Shown in pieces: positions 1-10,562 of a stretch of 64,000 bases of DNA (position 1 is its first letter; every line of letters starts with the position of its first letter). Below the pieces are notes generated by a model. It saw only the letters and a program-made list of their open reading frames with translations, was not told the DNA's origin and did not search any database. Both the position numbers and the translations under genes were made by a program. This DNA is from Thiogranum sp. (lineage in GTDB: Bacteria > Pseudomonadota > Gammaproteobacteria > DSM-19610), in the NCBI GenBank assembly GCA_030148915.1, contig JASBSN010000090.1, positions 38,163 through 102,162 on the forward strand, read 5' to 3'.

Positions 1-767
1 TTTTTCGGAATCCGGCCGGCGAGCCAGGACTCGCGCCCGGCCTCGATGGCTTTTTTCATTGCCGAGGCCATCAGCAGCGGATTGCTGGCGCCGGCGATGG
101 CCGTGTTCATCAGTACCCCGTCACACCCCAGCTCCATGGCAATGGCGGCATCCGAGGCGCAGCCGACCCCGGCGTCGACCAGAATCGGCACCGTGGCGTT
201 TTCGATAATAGTCTGAATATTATGCGGATTGCGGATACCCAGGCCGGAACCGATAGGGGCGGCCAGCGGCATGACGGCCACGCAGCCCATGTCTTCCAGG
301 CGTTTGGCGATGATCGGATCGTCGTTGGTATAGACCATGACCCGGAAGCCCTCGGCGATCAGCGTGGCGGCCGCCTCCAGGGTCTGCACTATGTCCGGAA
401 ACAGCGTTTTTTCGTCGCCCAGGACTTCCAGTTTTACCAGCGTATGGCCGTCCAGCAGCTCGCGCGCCAGGCGACAGGTGCGTACCGCCTCAGCGGCGCT
501 GTAGCAGCCGGCGGTGTTGGGCAAATAGGTGTAGCGATCCGCCGGCAGCACCTCCAACAGATTGGGCTCGTCGCTGCTCTGACCGATGTTGGTGCGGCGA
601 ATGGCAACGGTGATGATTTGCGCGCCGCTGGCCTCGATCGCCTGCCGGGTTTGGTCCAGGTCGCGGTATTTGCCGGTGCCCACCAGCAGGCGGGACTGAT
701 AGGCGAGACCGTCGATTATCAGTGGATCGGTGCTGGCCGGACTTGCGGTTTGCATCACTGTGGACAT
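1..767 (-). CDS. thiG: Thiazole synthase ThiG (3' end truncated by window edge)
   Basis: Reverse-strand reading frame from ATG at 767 gives [40 protein letters not shown]...; ThiG hallmarks ([42 protein letters not shown]). Adjacent to thiS. Confidence 0.93.
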   Translation of the reverse strand, partial: MSTVMQTASPASTDPLIIDGLAYQSRLLVGTGKYRDLDQTRQAIEASGAQIITVAIRRTNIGQSSDEPNLLEVLPADRYTYLPNTAGCYSAAEAVRTCRLARELLDGHTLVKLEVLGDEKTLFPDIVQTLEAAATLIAEGFRVMVYTNDDPIIAKRLEDMGCVAVMPLAAPIGSGLGIRNPHNIQTIIENATVPILVDAGVGCASDAAIAMELGCDGVLMNTAIAGASNPLLMASAMKKAIEAGRESWLAGRIPK

Positions 768-780
768 GTCTTGCTCCTGT

Positions 781-987
781 TCAGCGGCCACCGCCGCCGA
801 TGGCGCGTACGATCTCGACGCAGTCGCCGGGATTAAAATAGTGGCTGTCAAAGCGGCTGCGCGGCACGATTTCGCGGTTGACCTCCAGCGCCAGCCGTTG
901 CGCCTGCAGGCCCAGGTGCGCGATCAGACCGGTGGCGTTGAGCCCTTCCGGCAGCTGCTCTGATTGGCCGTTGATCATCAGTTCCAT
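781..987 (-). CDS. thiS: Sulfur carrier protein ThiS
   Basis: 68 aa [44 protein letters not shown]...[11 protein letters not shown]; ubiquitin-like sulfur carrier with C-terminal glycines; immediately upstream of thiG. The longer ORF start at 1137 is unlikely. Confidence 0.9.
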   Translation of the reverse strand: MELMINGQSEQLPEGLNATGLIAHLGLQAQRLALEVNREIVPRSRFDSHYFNPGDCVEIVRAIGGGGR

Positions 988-1047
988 GCCGCCATATTCT
1001 ACCCGAAAAGTTGCAATAACGTAGATTACATGCACAAATAACGGGTT

Positions 1048-2883
1048 ATGCAAGACTTGCAGGAAGACCTGATCAACGTCGAAACGGCGCTCACCCTCGA
1101 CGGCCTGTTCCATGAACGCCACAGGCGCAGCCCGCAAGCGACCGCCTACCGTTACTACGATGCTGCCGTGCCGGGCTGGGTCGACCTGAGCTGGCAGGAT
1201 ATGGCGGCGCGGGTGGCGCGCTGGCGTGCGGCGCTCGCCGCCGAGGGCCTGGAAGCCGGCGAGCGGGCCGCTATCCGCCTGCGTAACAGCGTCGGCTGGG
1301 TGTGTTTTGATCAGGCGGTGCTCGGTGAGGGTCTGGTGTCGGTGCCGCTTTATACCGAAGACCGTCCGGATAATATTGCCTATATCCTCAAGGACGCCGC
1401 GGTGCGCTTATTGCTGCTGCAGAACCTGGCCCAGTGGCGCAAACTGGCGCCGGCGCTCGCCGACAACGAGATGCTGCACCGTATTATTATCCGCGACACG
1501 CCCGAGCCGCCGGAGATGGCCGCCGCGCTGGCCGAGGACGCGCGCCTGCGATTTATCGTCGACTGGCTGCCCGAGCGTGCGCTGCCACGACCGCGCCGCG
1601 CCGGCCAGACGCACGCGTTGGCGTCCATCGTCTATACCTCAGGCACCACCGGTCGTCCCAAGGGCGTGATGCTCAGCCACTATAATATACTCTCGGTGGC
1701 GCACGCCGTCCTGGCCTCGATTGATGTCTACCCTCAGGATCTGTTTCTGTCCTTCCTGCCGCTCTCCCACACCCTGGAGCGGACCGCCGGCTATTACCTG
1801 CCCATGATGGCAGGGGCGGCGGTGGCGCACGCGCGCTCGGTCGCCCTACTGGCCGACGATCTGGTGCAGATAAAGCCGACGGTGCTGATCGCCGTGCCGC
1901 GAATTTTCGAGCGCCTCTACAGCCGCGTTTTGGATCGTCTGGAAGCGCAGCCGCGCTTGGTGCGCGGCCTGTTCCGGGCTGCGGTGGCCACCGGTTGGCG
2001 GGACTTTTTGTACCGTCAGGGACGGGCCATGTGGGGCCCGGACCTGTTGTTCAATCCCCTCCTGCGCCGGCGGGTCGGCGAGCAAGTGACCGCCAGGCTC
2101 GGTGGTAATCTGCGCTACGCGGTCAGCGGCGGTGCGCCCCTGTCTTGTCGCGTGGCGCGCACGTTCATCGGGCTGGGTCTGGAAATCCTCCAGGGCTATG
2201 GCCTGACCGAAACCGCCCCTGTTATCAGCGTCAATCTGCCCGGCAACAACGATCCGGCCAGCGTCGGCGCGCCGTTGCGCGGGATCGAAGTGCGTATCGG
2301 CGATCATCAGGAATTGCTGGTCAAAACGCCGGGGGCGATGCTCGGCTACTGGAACAACCATGCCGCCACCGCCGACCTGATCGACCCGGAGGGCTGGTTG
2401 CACACCGGTGATCAGGCGCGTATCGAAGCGGGCCGGCTCTATATCACCGGACGTCTCAAAGATATCCTGGTGATGTCCAATGGCGAGAAAATCCCCCCCG
2501 CCGACATGGAGGAGGCCATTTGCTACGATCAGCTGTTCGATCAAGCGCTGGTGGTGGGTGAAGGACAGCCCTGTCTCGGCGCCGTGCTGGTGGTGAATCC
2601 GGAGCGCTGGTTCGGGTTCGCCAAAGAGCTGGGCCTGGACCCGTACGTCCCCGAGCATCTGCACCATCAGCGCCTGCAGAAAAAAGTGCTGGCGCGCGTG
2701 CAGGCTCAGTTAGGCGCGTTCCCGGGGTTTGCCCGCGTGCGCCGGGTCATTTTGACCCTGGAGCCCTGGACGGTGGACAATGATCTGCTGACGCCGACGC
2801 TGAAACTGAGGCGTAACCGCCTGCTGGAGCGCTTTGATGCGCAGATCGCGCACATGTTCGCAGCCTCAGCGGTGCAAGGGTAG
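1048..2883 (+). CDS. AMP-dependent long-chain fatty-acid--CoA ligase
   Basis: 611 aa; AMP-binding motif YTSGTTGRPKGVMLSH, GYGLTE, GWLHTGD, GRLKDILVMSNGEKI. Confidence 0.92.
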   Translation: MQDLQEDLINVETALTLDGLFHERHRRSPQATAYRYYDAAVPGWVDLSWQDMAARVARWRAALAAEGLEAGERAAIRLRNSVGWVCFDQAVLGEGLVSVPLYTEDRPDNIAYILKDAAVRLLLLQNLAQWRKLAPALADNEMLHRIIIRDTPEPPEMAAALAEDARLRFIVDWLPERALPRPRRAGQTHALASIVYTSGTTGRPKGVMLSHYNILSVAHAVLASIDVYPQDLFLSFLPLSHTLERTAGYYLPMMAGAAVAHARSVALLADDLVQIKPTVLIAVPRIFERLYSRVLDRLEAQPRLVRGLFRAAVATGWRDFLYRQGRAMWGPDLLFNPLLRRRVGEQVTARLGGNLRYAVSGGAPLSCRVARTFIGLGLEILQGYGLTETAPVISVNLPGNNDPASVGAPLRGIEVRIGDHQELLVKTPGAMLGYWNNHAATADLIDPEGWLHTGDQARIEAGRLYITGRLKDILVMSNGEKIPPADMEEAICYDQLFDQALVVGEGQPCLGAVLVVNPERWFGFAKELGLDPYVPEHLHHQRLQKKVLARVQAQLGAFPGFARVRRVILTLEPWTVDNDLLTPTLKLRRNRLLERFDAQIAHMFAASAVQG

Positions 2884-3018
2884 CAAATCCAGCGGTTCAC
2901 TATCGGTCACCCGGCGTGGGGCGGACTGCCTAAGCGGTCCGGCCTCATCCATCACGCTGTCAATCATGAGGCGCCGCGGAGCGGCGCCCCGCGGGGCTTT
3001 GTTATCCTGGTGAGGCGC

Positions 3019-3699
3019 TCAGGTCAGCGGTGTCAGGTGGATTTCCACCCGCCGATTCAAGGCGCGGCCTTCGGCCGTAGCATTGGTGGCGACCGGTGAG
3101 CTTTCGCCCAGGCCCTGGGTGATGATGCGCTGGGGGAGCACCTGCTGGCTCTCCAGATAGCGCGCTACGCTGCTGGCACGGGCCTCGGAAAGGCGTTGAT
3201 TATAGGCCTCAGCGCCGGTGCTGTCGGTGTGGCCGATGACATCGACATAGGTTTTTTCATACTCATTGATCACCAGCGCGACGGAATTCAGCACCGGATA
3301 AAAGCCCGACACCACGCTGCTGGCATTGGTGGCGAAGGTGATGTTGCTGGGCATGTTAAGGATGATTGAATCGCCGCTGCGGGTCACGCTCACCCCGGTG
3401 CCCTGCAGGCGGGTGCGCAGTTTGGCCTCTTCTTTGTCCATATAGTCGCCGACCGCCGCACCGGTCAGCGCGCCCACGCCGGCCCCGATCAGCACGCCCT
3501 TGCGCTTGCCGCCGCTGAGTATCGCCCCCGCGACCGCACCGCCCAGCGCGCCAATACCGGCGCCGATGGTGGTATTGCCGGTTTTCTGCTGTCCGGTGTA
3601 GGGGTCGGTGGTCTGGCAGCCGGCCAGGGTCAGGGCGGTGACGGTGGTCAGCGCCAACAGCCTCGAGGCCGGGCGGCGAGCGGTCTTGGTGGTGAACAT
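3019..3699 (-). CDS. OmpA family lipoprotein (YiaD-like)
   Basis: Lipobox LTLAGC; glycine-zipper segment (GAGIGALGGAVAGAIL...); C-terminal OmpA domain (DVIGHTDSTGAEAYNQRLSEARASSVARYL). Confidence 0.9.
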   Translation of the reverse strand: MFTTKTARRPASRLLALTTVTALTLAGCQTTDPYTGQQKTGNTTIGAGIGALGGAVAGAILSGGKRKGVLIGAGVGALTGAAVGDYMDKEEAKLRTRLQGTGVSVTRSGDSIILNMPSNITFATNASSVVSGFYPVLNSVALVINEYEKTYVDVIGHTDSTGAEAYNQRLSEARASSVARYLESQQVLPQRIITQGLGESSPVATNATAEGRALNRRVEIHLTPLT

Positions 3700-3867
3700 T
3701 TTACCTATCCTCTATATAAGCTATGGGGCATTCGATGCCTGTCAGCATACACGAACAGGCCATACCTGTGTGGCCGATCCGAAGCTGAAAGCGACCCTGT
3801 GCGGTGGCGCGCGACGCTGCGGAGGATGACTCCTTGGAGCACAATTGCGCCGTTGAGTTCCGGCCGT

Positions 3868-4668
3868 TCATTGCGCCTGCTCCGGGTCGCTGCCCGCCGC
3901 CTTGGCCAGATCTTCCGGCGTGCCGATATCCAGGTACGCCTGCTTCGAGGCTTCGACGCCCTGGACGTTCAGACCCGCCCCGATGCCGGCGCGGATGACA
4001 TCCCCCAAAAACAGTTCGGGGGCCCGTTCGGCGTGGAGGCGGTGCGAGAGCAGAAAGGTGTGCAAGAATTCGGTGAAGGCGGGTGTCCATACGGCCAGCC
4101 CCCAGGTGTGCCGCAAACGGGTCGCTCCCGGCTTGATAAGTATTTCTTTAACATGATGATTTTTATCAATCTCGACCATGTCGACTTTGTCCGGGCGAGC
4201 GGCGGGAAAAATGCCCAGGACGACGTCGGCGCCGGAGGCTTCCTGATGCGCCAGCGTACGCCTGAAAACGTCGTGATCAGCAAAACACATGTCCGGAAAA
4301 CCCAGCGCCACACGCCGGTCGCGCGCAAAGGCATAGGCCTGATCGACGCTGTAGGGCGCCCCCCACGGCAGACCCATCATCAGATAGGCCAGCTGCAGCC
4401 CCAGTTGCGAGCCATCACCGAGATGCGCCGGGATATCCCATTTGCCGTCGCGTATGACCAGGTACACCTCGCGGATACCGCAGCGCTGCATGCTGGTCAG
4501 TACGTGTTCGCACACCGCCTGTGGCTGCGGGGCTGCTGTAACCGAGGCGGCGCTGAAAGCCACCGGGAGGATTTCCTTGCTGCACGACAGGCCAGGCAGG
4601 CGAGTGGCGCGCCCGGCCATGGGGACTATGCCGATTACTGCTGCGGCTGGACGATCTACACGATTCAC
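3868..4668 (-). CDS. Nucleotidyltransferase family protein (glucose-1-phosphate thymidylyl/uridylyltransferase-like)
   Basis: N-terminal GIVPMAGRATRLPGLSCSKEILPV resembles the NTP-transferase G-G-x-G-T-R-L-x-P-x-T-x-x-x-P-K-x-x-L-P-V motif; C-terminal YLDIGTPEDLAKA. Confidence 0.8.
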   Translation of the reverse strand: MNRVDRPAAAVIGIVPMAGRATRLPGLSCSKEILPVAFSAASVTAAPQPQAVCEHVLTSMQRCGIREVYLVIRDGKWDIPAHLGDGSQLGLQLAYLMMGLPWGAPYSVDQAYAFARDRRVALGFPDMCFADHDVFRRTLAHQEASGADVVLGIFPAARPDKVDMVEIDKNHHVKEILIKPGATRLRHTWGLAVWTPAFTEFLHTFLLSHRLHAERAPELFLGDVIRAGIGAGLNVQGVEASKQAYLDIGTPEDLAKAAGSDPEQAQ

Positions 4669-4916
4669 GGCCTTCGACGCTTTGCCAGTACTTTCTAGAT
4701 TAAAATGCTTGCTCGTTAATATTTCGTTAGGGTTGTGACGAAAAAGTTTACACCTCCCCCTCAGCCCTAGAGTCTAGCTTAACTCATTGTAGTAGATATG
4801 GTTATAAGTCTTTATCCGGGTAATACAAGCGCGGATCGCGTCGAATTTCTTGTCATAATTTCTCGTATGAAAAAATTTCGTGCTGTAGCGCGTTGAATTC
4901 GTAGAACTTAAAAGAG

Positions 4917-4932
4917 GGGTACGCATCTTGCT
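4917..4932 (+). promoter_or_regulatory. Candidate sigma-54 (RpoN) -24/-12 promoter
   Basis: GGGTACGCATCTTGCT versus consensus TGGCACGNNNNTTGCW: GG and GC doublets at correct spacing, about 87 bp upstream of the PEP-CTERM ORF start. Confidence 0.6.
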
Positions 4933-5018
4933 AGAAGTTCCAAAAATGGGCATAACTTAGCTTGGTCTAGTAAGCGTAGTGCAGACCTAGAAAATCATAT
5001 CCTCATGGGAGAGAGGTC

Positions 5019-5714
5019 ATGGGTTTTACCGCGACTGGCAAATGTTGTTTAGGGCTTGCGGCGCTGATCAGCGCCTCCGTTATCCTGCCTGCCCAAGCCA
5101 ATACATTGAGTTTGAACTATGGTCAGGTGTTCAGTACCGGGTCTGTTGCGCCCGACGGCGGCGCGCCCTACCTTACAGCCACTTTTGACGATGGCAATAC
5201 TCCCGGCTCCGTTACCCTGACGATGAGCGTGTCCCCCACTGTGGGCGGCGCTGATGTCGATGAGCTGTATTTCAATTTCGATCCTACCCTGGATCTCACT
5301 CAGCTGGCATTCGCATACAATTCCGCCAGTTCAACCGGTCCTGCAGCCGCGGGTGGCGGCAATAACGGTATATTTGTCGGTGTTGATGCTTTTCAAGCGG
5401 ACGGCGACGGTAAATTTGATATCAATCTCAATTTTCCACCCCCGCCAGGGACTGGCGCCTCTAGGTGGAATGGCGGTGAAACCGTGATTTATAATATTAC
5501 CTCGACCGAGTCTATTACGGCGGACTCGTTCCGTTTTCTGAGTGCGCCAGGTGGCGGTGCAGGCGGTCCCTTCTTGTCCGCTGCCCACTTCCTCAGTACC
5601 GGGCTGAACGGGAATGACAGCGCCTGGGTTGGAGCGGTTCCAATCCCCGCGGCGGTGTGGTTATTTATCTCCGGTCTCCTTGGGTTGGTCGGACTAGCGA
5701 GGAACCGAAACTGA
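5019..5714 (+). CDS. PEP-CTERM-like (VPxPAAVWLF variant) exported protein
   Basis: Signal peptide (MGFTATGKCCLGLAALISASVILPAQA) and C-terminal sorting signal VPIPAAVWLFISGLLGLVGLARNRN. Confidence 0.85.
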   Translation: MGFTATGKCCLGLAALISASVILPAQANTLSLNYGQVFSTGSVAPDGGAPYLTATFDDGNTPGSVTLTMSVSPTVGGADVDELYFNFDPTLDLTQLAFAYNSASSTGPAAAGGGNNGIFVGVDAFQADGDGKFDINLNFPPPPGTGASRWNGGETVIYNITSTESITADSFRFLSAPGGGAGGPFLSAAHFLSTGLNGNDSAWVGAVPIPAAVWLFISGLLGLVGLARNRN

Positions 5715-5744
5715 AAATCTGTAGATTCAGCAGAAACGAGAAAG

Positions 5745-5773
5745 CGGCCGCCGGTAAGGTGGCCGTTTTTTTT
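5745..5773 (+). terminator. Rho-independent terminator after PEP-CTERM gene
   Basis: CGGCCGCC-GGTAA-GGTGGCCG stem followed by T8. Confidence 0.85.
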
Positions 5774-5907
5774 GTCGGGGGGCACACGTAAAACCGCTGA
5801 GAAAGCCGCTACCGGCGGCGGGTCCGATTCCTGATGCTTCCATTCTCCTTCAGGAATGTGGTTATACTTCCAGGTGTTATTTTGTAGACTCTTGAGAATT
5901 ATTCTTT

Positions 5908-5981
5908 GCGGGTGTAGTTCAATGGTAGAACTGGAGCTTCCCAAGCTTCAAACGTGGGTTCGATTCCCATCACCCGCTCCA
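5908..5981 (+). tRNA. tRNA-Gly (anticodon CCC)
   Basis: GCGGGTGTAGTTCAATGGTAGAACTGGAGCTTCCCAAGCTTCAAACGTGGGTTCGATTCCCATCACCCGCTCCA; cloverleaf with 7-bp acceptor, loop TTCCCAA, encoded CCA. Confidence 0.95.
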
Positions 5982-6001
5982 ATTCGCAGCAGGGATCCCC
6001 T

Positions 6002-8092
6002 ATGAATAAGGTGTTTCGCGCGCTTGCCTGGCTGATCGGCATACTGGTGGTGCTCGTCGTACTGGCGGTGCTGATTGTGCCGCTGGTGGTGGATCCCAAC
6101 GACTATAAAAGCGATATCGCCGCGGCGGTCGAAGCCCGCACCGGGCGCAAACTGACCATGGAGGGCGATCTGAGCCTGTCGGTGTTTCCCTGGTTGGCCG
6201 TTGAGGTCGGGCCGACGCGCCTGGCCAATGCACCGGGTTTTTCCGAGCGACCGTTTGCCGCCGTTGATCGCGTCAGCATTCGCATCAAGTTGCTGCCGCT
6301 GCTCGCCCGTAAGGTGGAAATGGATACGGTGATCCTCGATGGTTTGCGGCTGTCGCTGGAAACACGCGCCGATGGCAAGACGAATTGGGCCGACCTGAGC
6401 GCGGCCGGTGCCGAGGCGCCGCCGGAGAGCGCAGGCTCGGACGGGCGTATGGCCCTGGCCGGCCTGGCGATCGGCGGCGTGGATATCAGTGATGCGTCGC
6501 TGCGCTATGACGACGCACAGCAGGGCAAGCATTATCGCGTCGCCGGTTTGAATCTGCGCGTCGGCGCCATCGCGCCCGGGGCGACGGTGCCGGTGGATAT
6601 GTCGCTGCAGTTGGATGTCGCCGAGCCGCCGGTTAAGGGGCCGGTCACATTTGCCGGACGGGCGACATTGTCCGAAGACAGGCAGAAGCTCACCCTGGCG
6701 GGAGCTGAACTCACCACCGATCTTAAAGGCGGCGGCCTGCCCGGCGGCGCGCTGGCCTCGCAGGCGGATTTCAACGCCGAACTCGACCTGCAGAGCGGTG
6801 CTTTGCAGGTGCCGGACCTGGTGGCGCAGTTACTGGGGATGAAGCTGCGCGCGGCGATCAGCGGCGAGCAGCTATTTACGCAGCCGGCCGTCAAGGCGGC
6901 TATCCACGTCGATCCGTTTGTGCCGCGCAAACTGATCGCCGCGTTAGGCGCCGCGCCGCCCGAGCCAGCCGACAAGGCGGTGCTCGGCAAGGCCGAGGCC
7001 AGCCTCAAGCTGGCGGCGAGCGCCGAGGCGGCGCAGCTTTCCGAGTTGCGCGTGCAGTTGGATGATTCCACGCTCACCGGCAATGCCACCGTCAGTCACT
7101 TCGCTCAACCGGCGATTGGCTTCAAGCTGCATCTTGACGGCATCGACGCCGATCGTTATCTGCCGCCCGCCGGCGATCAACCGACGCCGCCGGTCACGCC
7201 CACCGCCGCTGCGGTGGCCGGGGCCGAACTGTTTCCGGTGGACACCCTGCGCAACCTGAATCTCGACGGCGCCCTGAGCATCGGCCAGCTCAAGGTGTCC
7301 CGCCTGACCAGCCGCGATATCCTCATGAAGTTGACCGCCAAGGGTGGACAGCTGCGTTTGCAGCCGGCGCAGGCGAAACTCTATGGCGGTCGCTATGAGG
7401 GCAACCTGGGGCTGGATGTACGCGGCGCGCAACCGAAAATTTCTTTGAACGAGAAGCTGGTCGATGTCAAGATCGGGCCGTTGCTGAAAGACCTTCAGGG
7501 CGCGGACAGGCTCACCGGCATCACGCGCGCCCATGTTACGTTGAACGCTGTCGGGCAGACGCCCGAAGCGCTGAAGAAAAGCCTCAACGGCAAGCTGGAT
7601 CTGGCCTTTACCGACGGCGCCGTCAAGGGTTTCAATCTGGCTGCCCTGATCCGGCGTGCCGCGGCACAGCTCAAGGGCCAGCCGGCGCCCCAGGAGCAAG
7701 GCCCCAACCAGACCGACTTCTCGGAGATGACCGCAACCGCCACGGTCACCGGTGGTGTGATCGACAACCGCGACCTGTTGGCCAAAAGCCCGCTGTTGCG
7801 GGTGCAGGGCGAGGGTACGGTTGATCTAAACACGCAAAGCCTCGACTATCTGTTGACCACTAAGGTGGTCGACACCCTGAAAGGCCAGGGCGGTAAGGGG
7901 CTCGAGGATGTTAAAGGTATCGCCATTCCGGTTGGTATCACCGGGACCTTTGCCAAACCCAAATATCAGGTGCGTCTCGATAAGATGATGCAGGAGTCGG
8001 CCGGCAAGGAGATCAAGCAGAAGGTGGAGAAAAAGCTGGAGAAAAAACTAGAGAAAAAATTCGGAGACCAGTTCAAGGGGTTGTTCCAGTAG
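6002..8092 (+). CDS. AsmA family protein
   Basis: N-terminal TM then VDPNDYKSDIAAAVEARTGRKLTMEGDLSLSVFPWLAVEVGPTRLANAPGF, typical AsmA N-terminus. ORF 5954 start overlaps the tRNA, so the MNKVFRALAW start at 6002 is preferred. Confidence 0.92.
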   Translation: MNKVFRALAWLIGILVVLVVLAVLIVPLVVDPNDYKSDIAAAVEARTGRKLTMEGDLSLSVFPWLAVEVGPTRLANAPGFSERPFAAVDRVSIRIKLLPLLARKVEMDTVILDGLRLSLETRADGKTNWADLSAAGAEAPPESAGSDGRMALAGLAIGGVDISDASLRYDDAQQGKHYRVAGLNLRVGAIAPGATVPVDMSLQLDVAEPPVKGPVTFAGRATLSEDRQKLTLAGAELTTDLKGGGLPGGALASQADFNAELDLQSGALQVPDLVAQLLGMKLRAAISGEQLFTQPAVKAAIHVDPFVPRKLIAALGAAPPEPADKAVLGKAEASLKLAASAEAAQLSELRVQLDDSTLTGNATVSHFAQPAIGFKLHLDGIDADRYLPPAGDQPTPPVTPTAAAVAGAELFPVDTLRNLNLDGALSIGQLKVSRLTSRDILMKLTAKGGQLRLQPAQAKLYGGRYEGNLGLDVRGAQPKISLNEKLVDVKIGPLLKDLQGADRLTGITRAHVTLNAVGQTPEALKKSLNGKLDLAFTDGAVKGFNLAALIRRAAAQLKGQPAPQEQGPNQTDFSEMTATATVTGGVIDNRDLLAKSPLLRVQGEGTVDLNTQSLDYLLTTKVVDTLKGQGGKGLEDVKGIAIPVGITGTFAKPKYQVRLDKMMQESAGKEIKQKVEKKLEKKLEKKFGDQFKGLFQ

Positions 8093-8237
8093 CCTCGCCG
8101 CCGCCGCAGGTGCGCCGAGCGCGCGTCAATTACATATACCCGGCGAGACCTTCGCGGCGGACAACCAGGGTGCTGCGGCGGTGGCTGCCGCGTGATTGCG
8201 GGCGCAGCGCTGTGCGCTTCACTATCCAGGAAAATCT

Positions 8238-9515
8238 GTGCTGAACGTGGAAGATGCGAAGATCGGCGTCATTGGTCTGGGCTATGTCGGTCTACCGCTG
8301 GCGGTGGCCTTCGCACGCCAGTGGCCGACGGTCGGCTTCGATGTCGATAGCACGCGAGTCGAGCAGCTGCTTGCTGGGCATGACAGTACACTGGAGGTTG
8401 GAGCGGACGAACTGGCTGCCGCCGCACAGTTGCAACTCACGGCGACAGCAGCGGCACTGGCAGAGTGCAACGTGTTCATTATCACCGTGCCGACGCCCGT
8501 GGACCGCCACAAACGACCGGATCTTGGCGCGCTGCGGGCCGCCAGCCGATTGGTGGGTGCTCACCTTCTGCGCGGCGGTGTGGTGATTGTTGAATCCACG
8601 GTTTACCCGGGTGCGACCGAAGAGGTCTGTGTGCCGCTGATCGAACAGGCTTCCGGCCTGGTGTTCAACCGCGATTTTTTTGCCGGCTACAGCCCGGAAA
8701 GAATCAATCCGGGTGATCGCCAGCACCGACTGGATGGCATCGTCAAAGTGACCTCCGGTTCCACAGCCGCGGCCGCGGATTTTGTCGATGCGCTGTATTG
8801 TCGCATTGTTCCGGCCGGTACCCATAAGGCCGCCAGCATCCGTGTGGCCGAAGCGGCCAAAGTCATTGAGAACACCCAGCGCGATCTGAACATCGCCCTG
8901 GTTAACGAGCTGGCGGTGATCTGCAACCGCCTGGGTATCGATACCCAGGAAGTACTGGAGGCCGCCGCCACCAAGTGGAACTTTTTGCCCTTTCGACCCG
9001 GGCTGGTGGGCGGGCATTGCGTGGGGGTGGACCCCTATTACTTGACGCATAAAGCCGAGGAGCTTGGCCACCACGCCGAGGTGATACTCGCCGGCAGGCG
9101 CATCAATGATACGATGGGCAGCTATATTGCCGGGCAGGTGTGCCGGCTGATGAGTCGCGCGCATCTGCCGGTGTGCGATGCGCGCATCCTGGTGCTGGGG
9201 CTGGCCTTTAAAGAGAACTGCCCCGATCTGCGCAACAGCGGTGTGGTCGACTTGATACGCGCCTTGCAGGAATGGGGCGCGGCGGTGGACGTGCACGACC
9301 CATGGGTCGACCCCGCCGATGCGCAACGTGAATACGCCATAGCGCCTGTCGCCGAGCCCCGGCATGGCTGCTACGAAGCCGTAGTGGTGGCAGTGGCGCA
9401 TCGGGAATTCATTCAACTGGGCGAAGCCGGTATTCGTATTTTTGGCAAGCCGGGCGGCGTCATTTATGACGTCAAACACGTGCTGCCGCGCAGCGCGGTG
9501 GACGGGCGGCTTTAA
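8238..9515 (+). CDS. Nucleotide sugar dehydrogenase (TviB/WbpA/VipA-like UDP-GlcNAc/GalNAc dehydrogenase)
   Basis: [19 protein letters not shown] Rossmann motif; [53 protein letters not shown] start 8238 chosen. Confidence 0.9.
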   Translation: MLNVEDAKIGVIGLGYVGLPLAVAFARQWPTVGFDVDSTRVEQLLAGHDSTLEVGADELAAAAQLQLTATAAALAECNVFIITVPTPVDRHKRPDLGALRAASRLVGAHLLRGGVVIVESTVYPGATEEVCVPLIEQASGLVFNRDFFAGYSPERINPGDRQHRLDGIVKVTSGSTAAAADFVDALYCRIVPAGTHKAASIRVAEAAKVIENTQRDLNIALVNELAVICNRLGIDTQEVLEAAATKWNFLPFRPGLVGGHCVGVDPYYLTHKAEELGHHAEVILAGRRINDTMGSYIAGQVCRLMSRAHLPVCDARILVLGLAFKENCPDLRNSGVVDLIRALQEWGAAVDVHDPWVDPADAQREYAIAPVAEPRHGCYEAVVVAVAHREFIQLGEAGIRIFGKPGGVIYDVKHVLPRSAVDGRL

Positions 9516-9541
9516 CGCTTTCAATAACTTCGGGAAACACT

Positions 9542-10549
9542 ATGAAAGTTCTGATTACAGGTGCGGCGGGGTTTATCGGTAGTGCGCTGGCGCTGCGACT
9601 GCTGGAGCGCGGCGATACCGTGATCGGCATCGACAACCTCAACGATTATTACGATCCGTCGCTGAAAGAAGCGCGACTGGCGCGCACGCTCAAATACCCG
9701 GCGTTTACCGATATCCGTATCGATCTGGAAGACCGTGAGGGCATTGCGGCGCTATTCGCCAGCCAGCGTCCCGACCGCGTGGTCAACCTGGCCGCCCAGG
9801 CGGGGGTGCGCTACTCACTGGAAAACCCCAACGCTTACGTCGACACCAATCTGATGGGCTTCATGCACATCCTCGAAGGTTGTCGGCACAATGGGGTCGA
9901 GCACCTGGTCTACGCTTCCAGCAGCTCGGTGTACGGCTCGAACACCAAAATGCCGTTTTCCGTGCACGACAACGTCGACCACCCGGTGAGCATTTACGCC
10001 GCCACCAAAAAAGCCAACGAGCTGATGGCGCACACTTACAGCCATCTGTATCGCCTGCCGACTACCGGCCTGCGGTTCTTTACGGTATACGGCCCGTGGG
10101 GCCGACCGGACATGGCGCTGTTCAAGTTCACCCACCAGATTCTCGCCGGCCTTCCTATCGATGTGTTCAACTACGGCAAGCACCGCCGCGATTTCACCTA
10201 TATCGATGACATCGTCGAAGGCGTGGTTCGGACCCTGGATCACATCCCTCAGCCCAATCCCGAATGGTCGGGAGACCGGCCCGACTCGGCCACCAGTACG
10301 GCGCCCTACGCGCTGTACAATATCGGCAATAACGAGCCGGTGGAACTGATGCGTTATATCGAGGTGCTGGAAGACTGTCTGGGCAAAAAAGCCGAGAAGA
10401 ACCTGTTGCCGCTGCAACCCGGCGACGTGCCCGATACCTACGCCGATGTGCAGGACCTGGTGCGCGACGTCGGTTACAAACCGGACATGCCGGTCGAGCA
10501 GGGCATTGCCAACTTCGTCTCCTGGTATCGGGAGTATTTCGGCGCATAG
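9542..10549 (+). CDS. NAD-dependent epimerase, probably UDP-glucuronate 4-epimerase
   Basis: [78 protein letters not shown]. Confidence 0.9.
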   Translation: MKVLITGAAGFIGSALALRLLERGDTVIGIDNLNDYYDPSLKEARLARTLKYPAFTDIRIDLEDREGIAALFASQRPDRVVNLAAQAGVRYSLENPNAYVDTNLMGFMHILEGCRHNGVEHLVYASSSSVYGSNTKMPFSVHDNVDHPVSIYAATKKANELMAHTYSHLYRLPTTGLRFFTVYGPWGRPDMALFKFTHQILAGLPIDVFNYGKHRRDFTYIDDIVEGVVRTLDHIPQPNPEWSGDRPDSATSTAPYALYNIGNNEPVELMRYIEVLEDCLGKKAEKNLLPLQPGDVPDTYADVQDLVRDVGYKPDMPVEQGIANFVSWYREYFGA

Positions 10550-10562
10550 TGCAATTGGCGAC

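Noticed and set aside
1846-2667. Long antisense ORF (273 aa) within the acyl-CoA synthetase gene
   Set aside because: Shadow ORF from high-GC codon bias; the sense frame has clear family motifs and the antisense protein has none.
2970-3000. GC-rich hairpins after the acyl-CoA synthetase (GGCGCCGC-GGA-GCGGCGCC, GCCCCGCGGGGC)
   Set aside because: Strong stems but only a three-T tail; too weak to call an intrinsic terminator confidently.
3799-4698. 299-aa plus-strand ORF opposite the nucleotidyltransferase
   Set aside because: The minus frame carries the NTP-transferase signature; the plus frame has no family resemblance.
8292-9524. 410-aa minus-strand ORF opposite the nucleotide-sugar dehydrogenase
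   Set aside because: Exactly mirrors the sense gene; composition typical of antisense translation (His/Gln/Arg/Gly rich).
8238-10549. Possible complete capsule/O-antigen locus
   Set aside because: Only two nucleotide-sugar enzymes are present; no glycosyltransferases, Wzx/Wzy or export genes adjoin.
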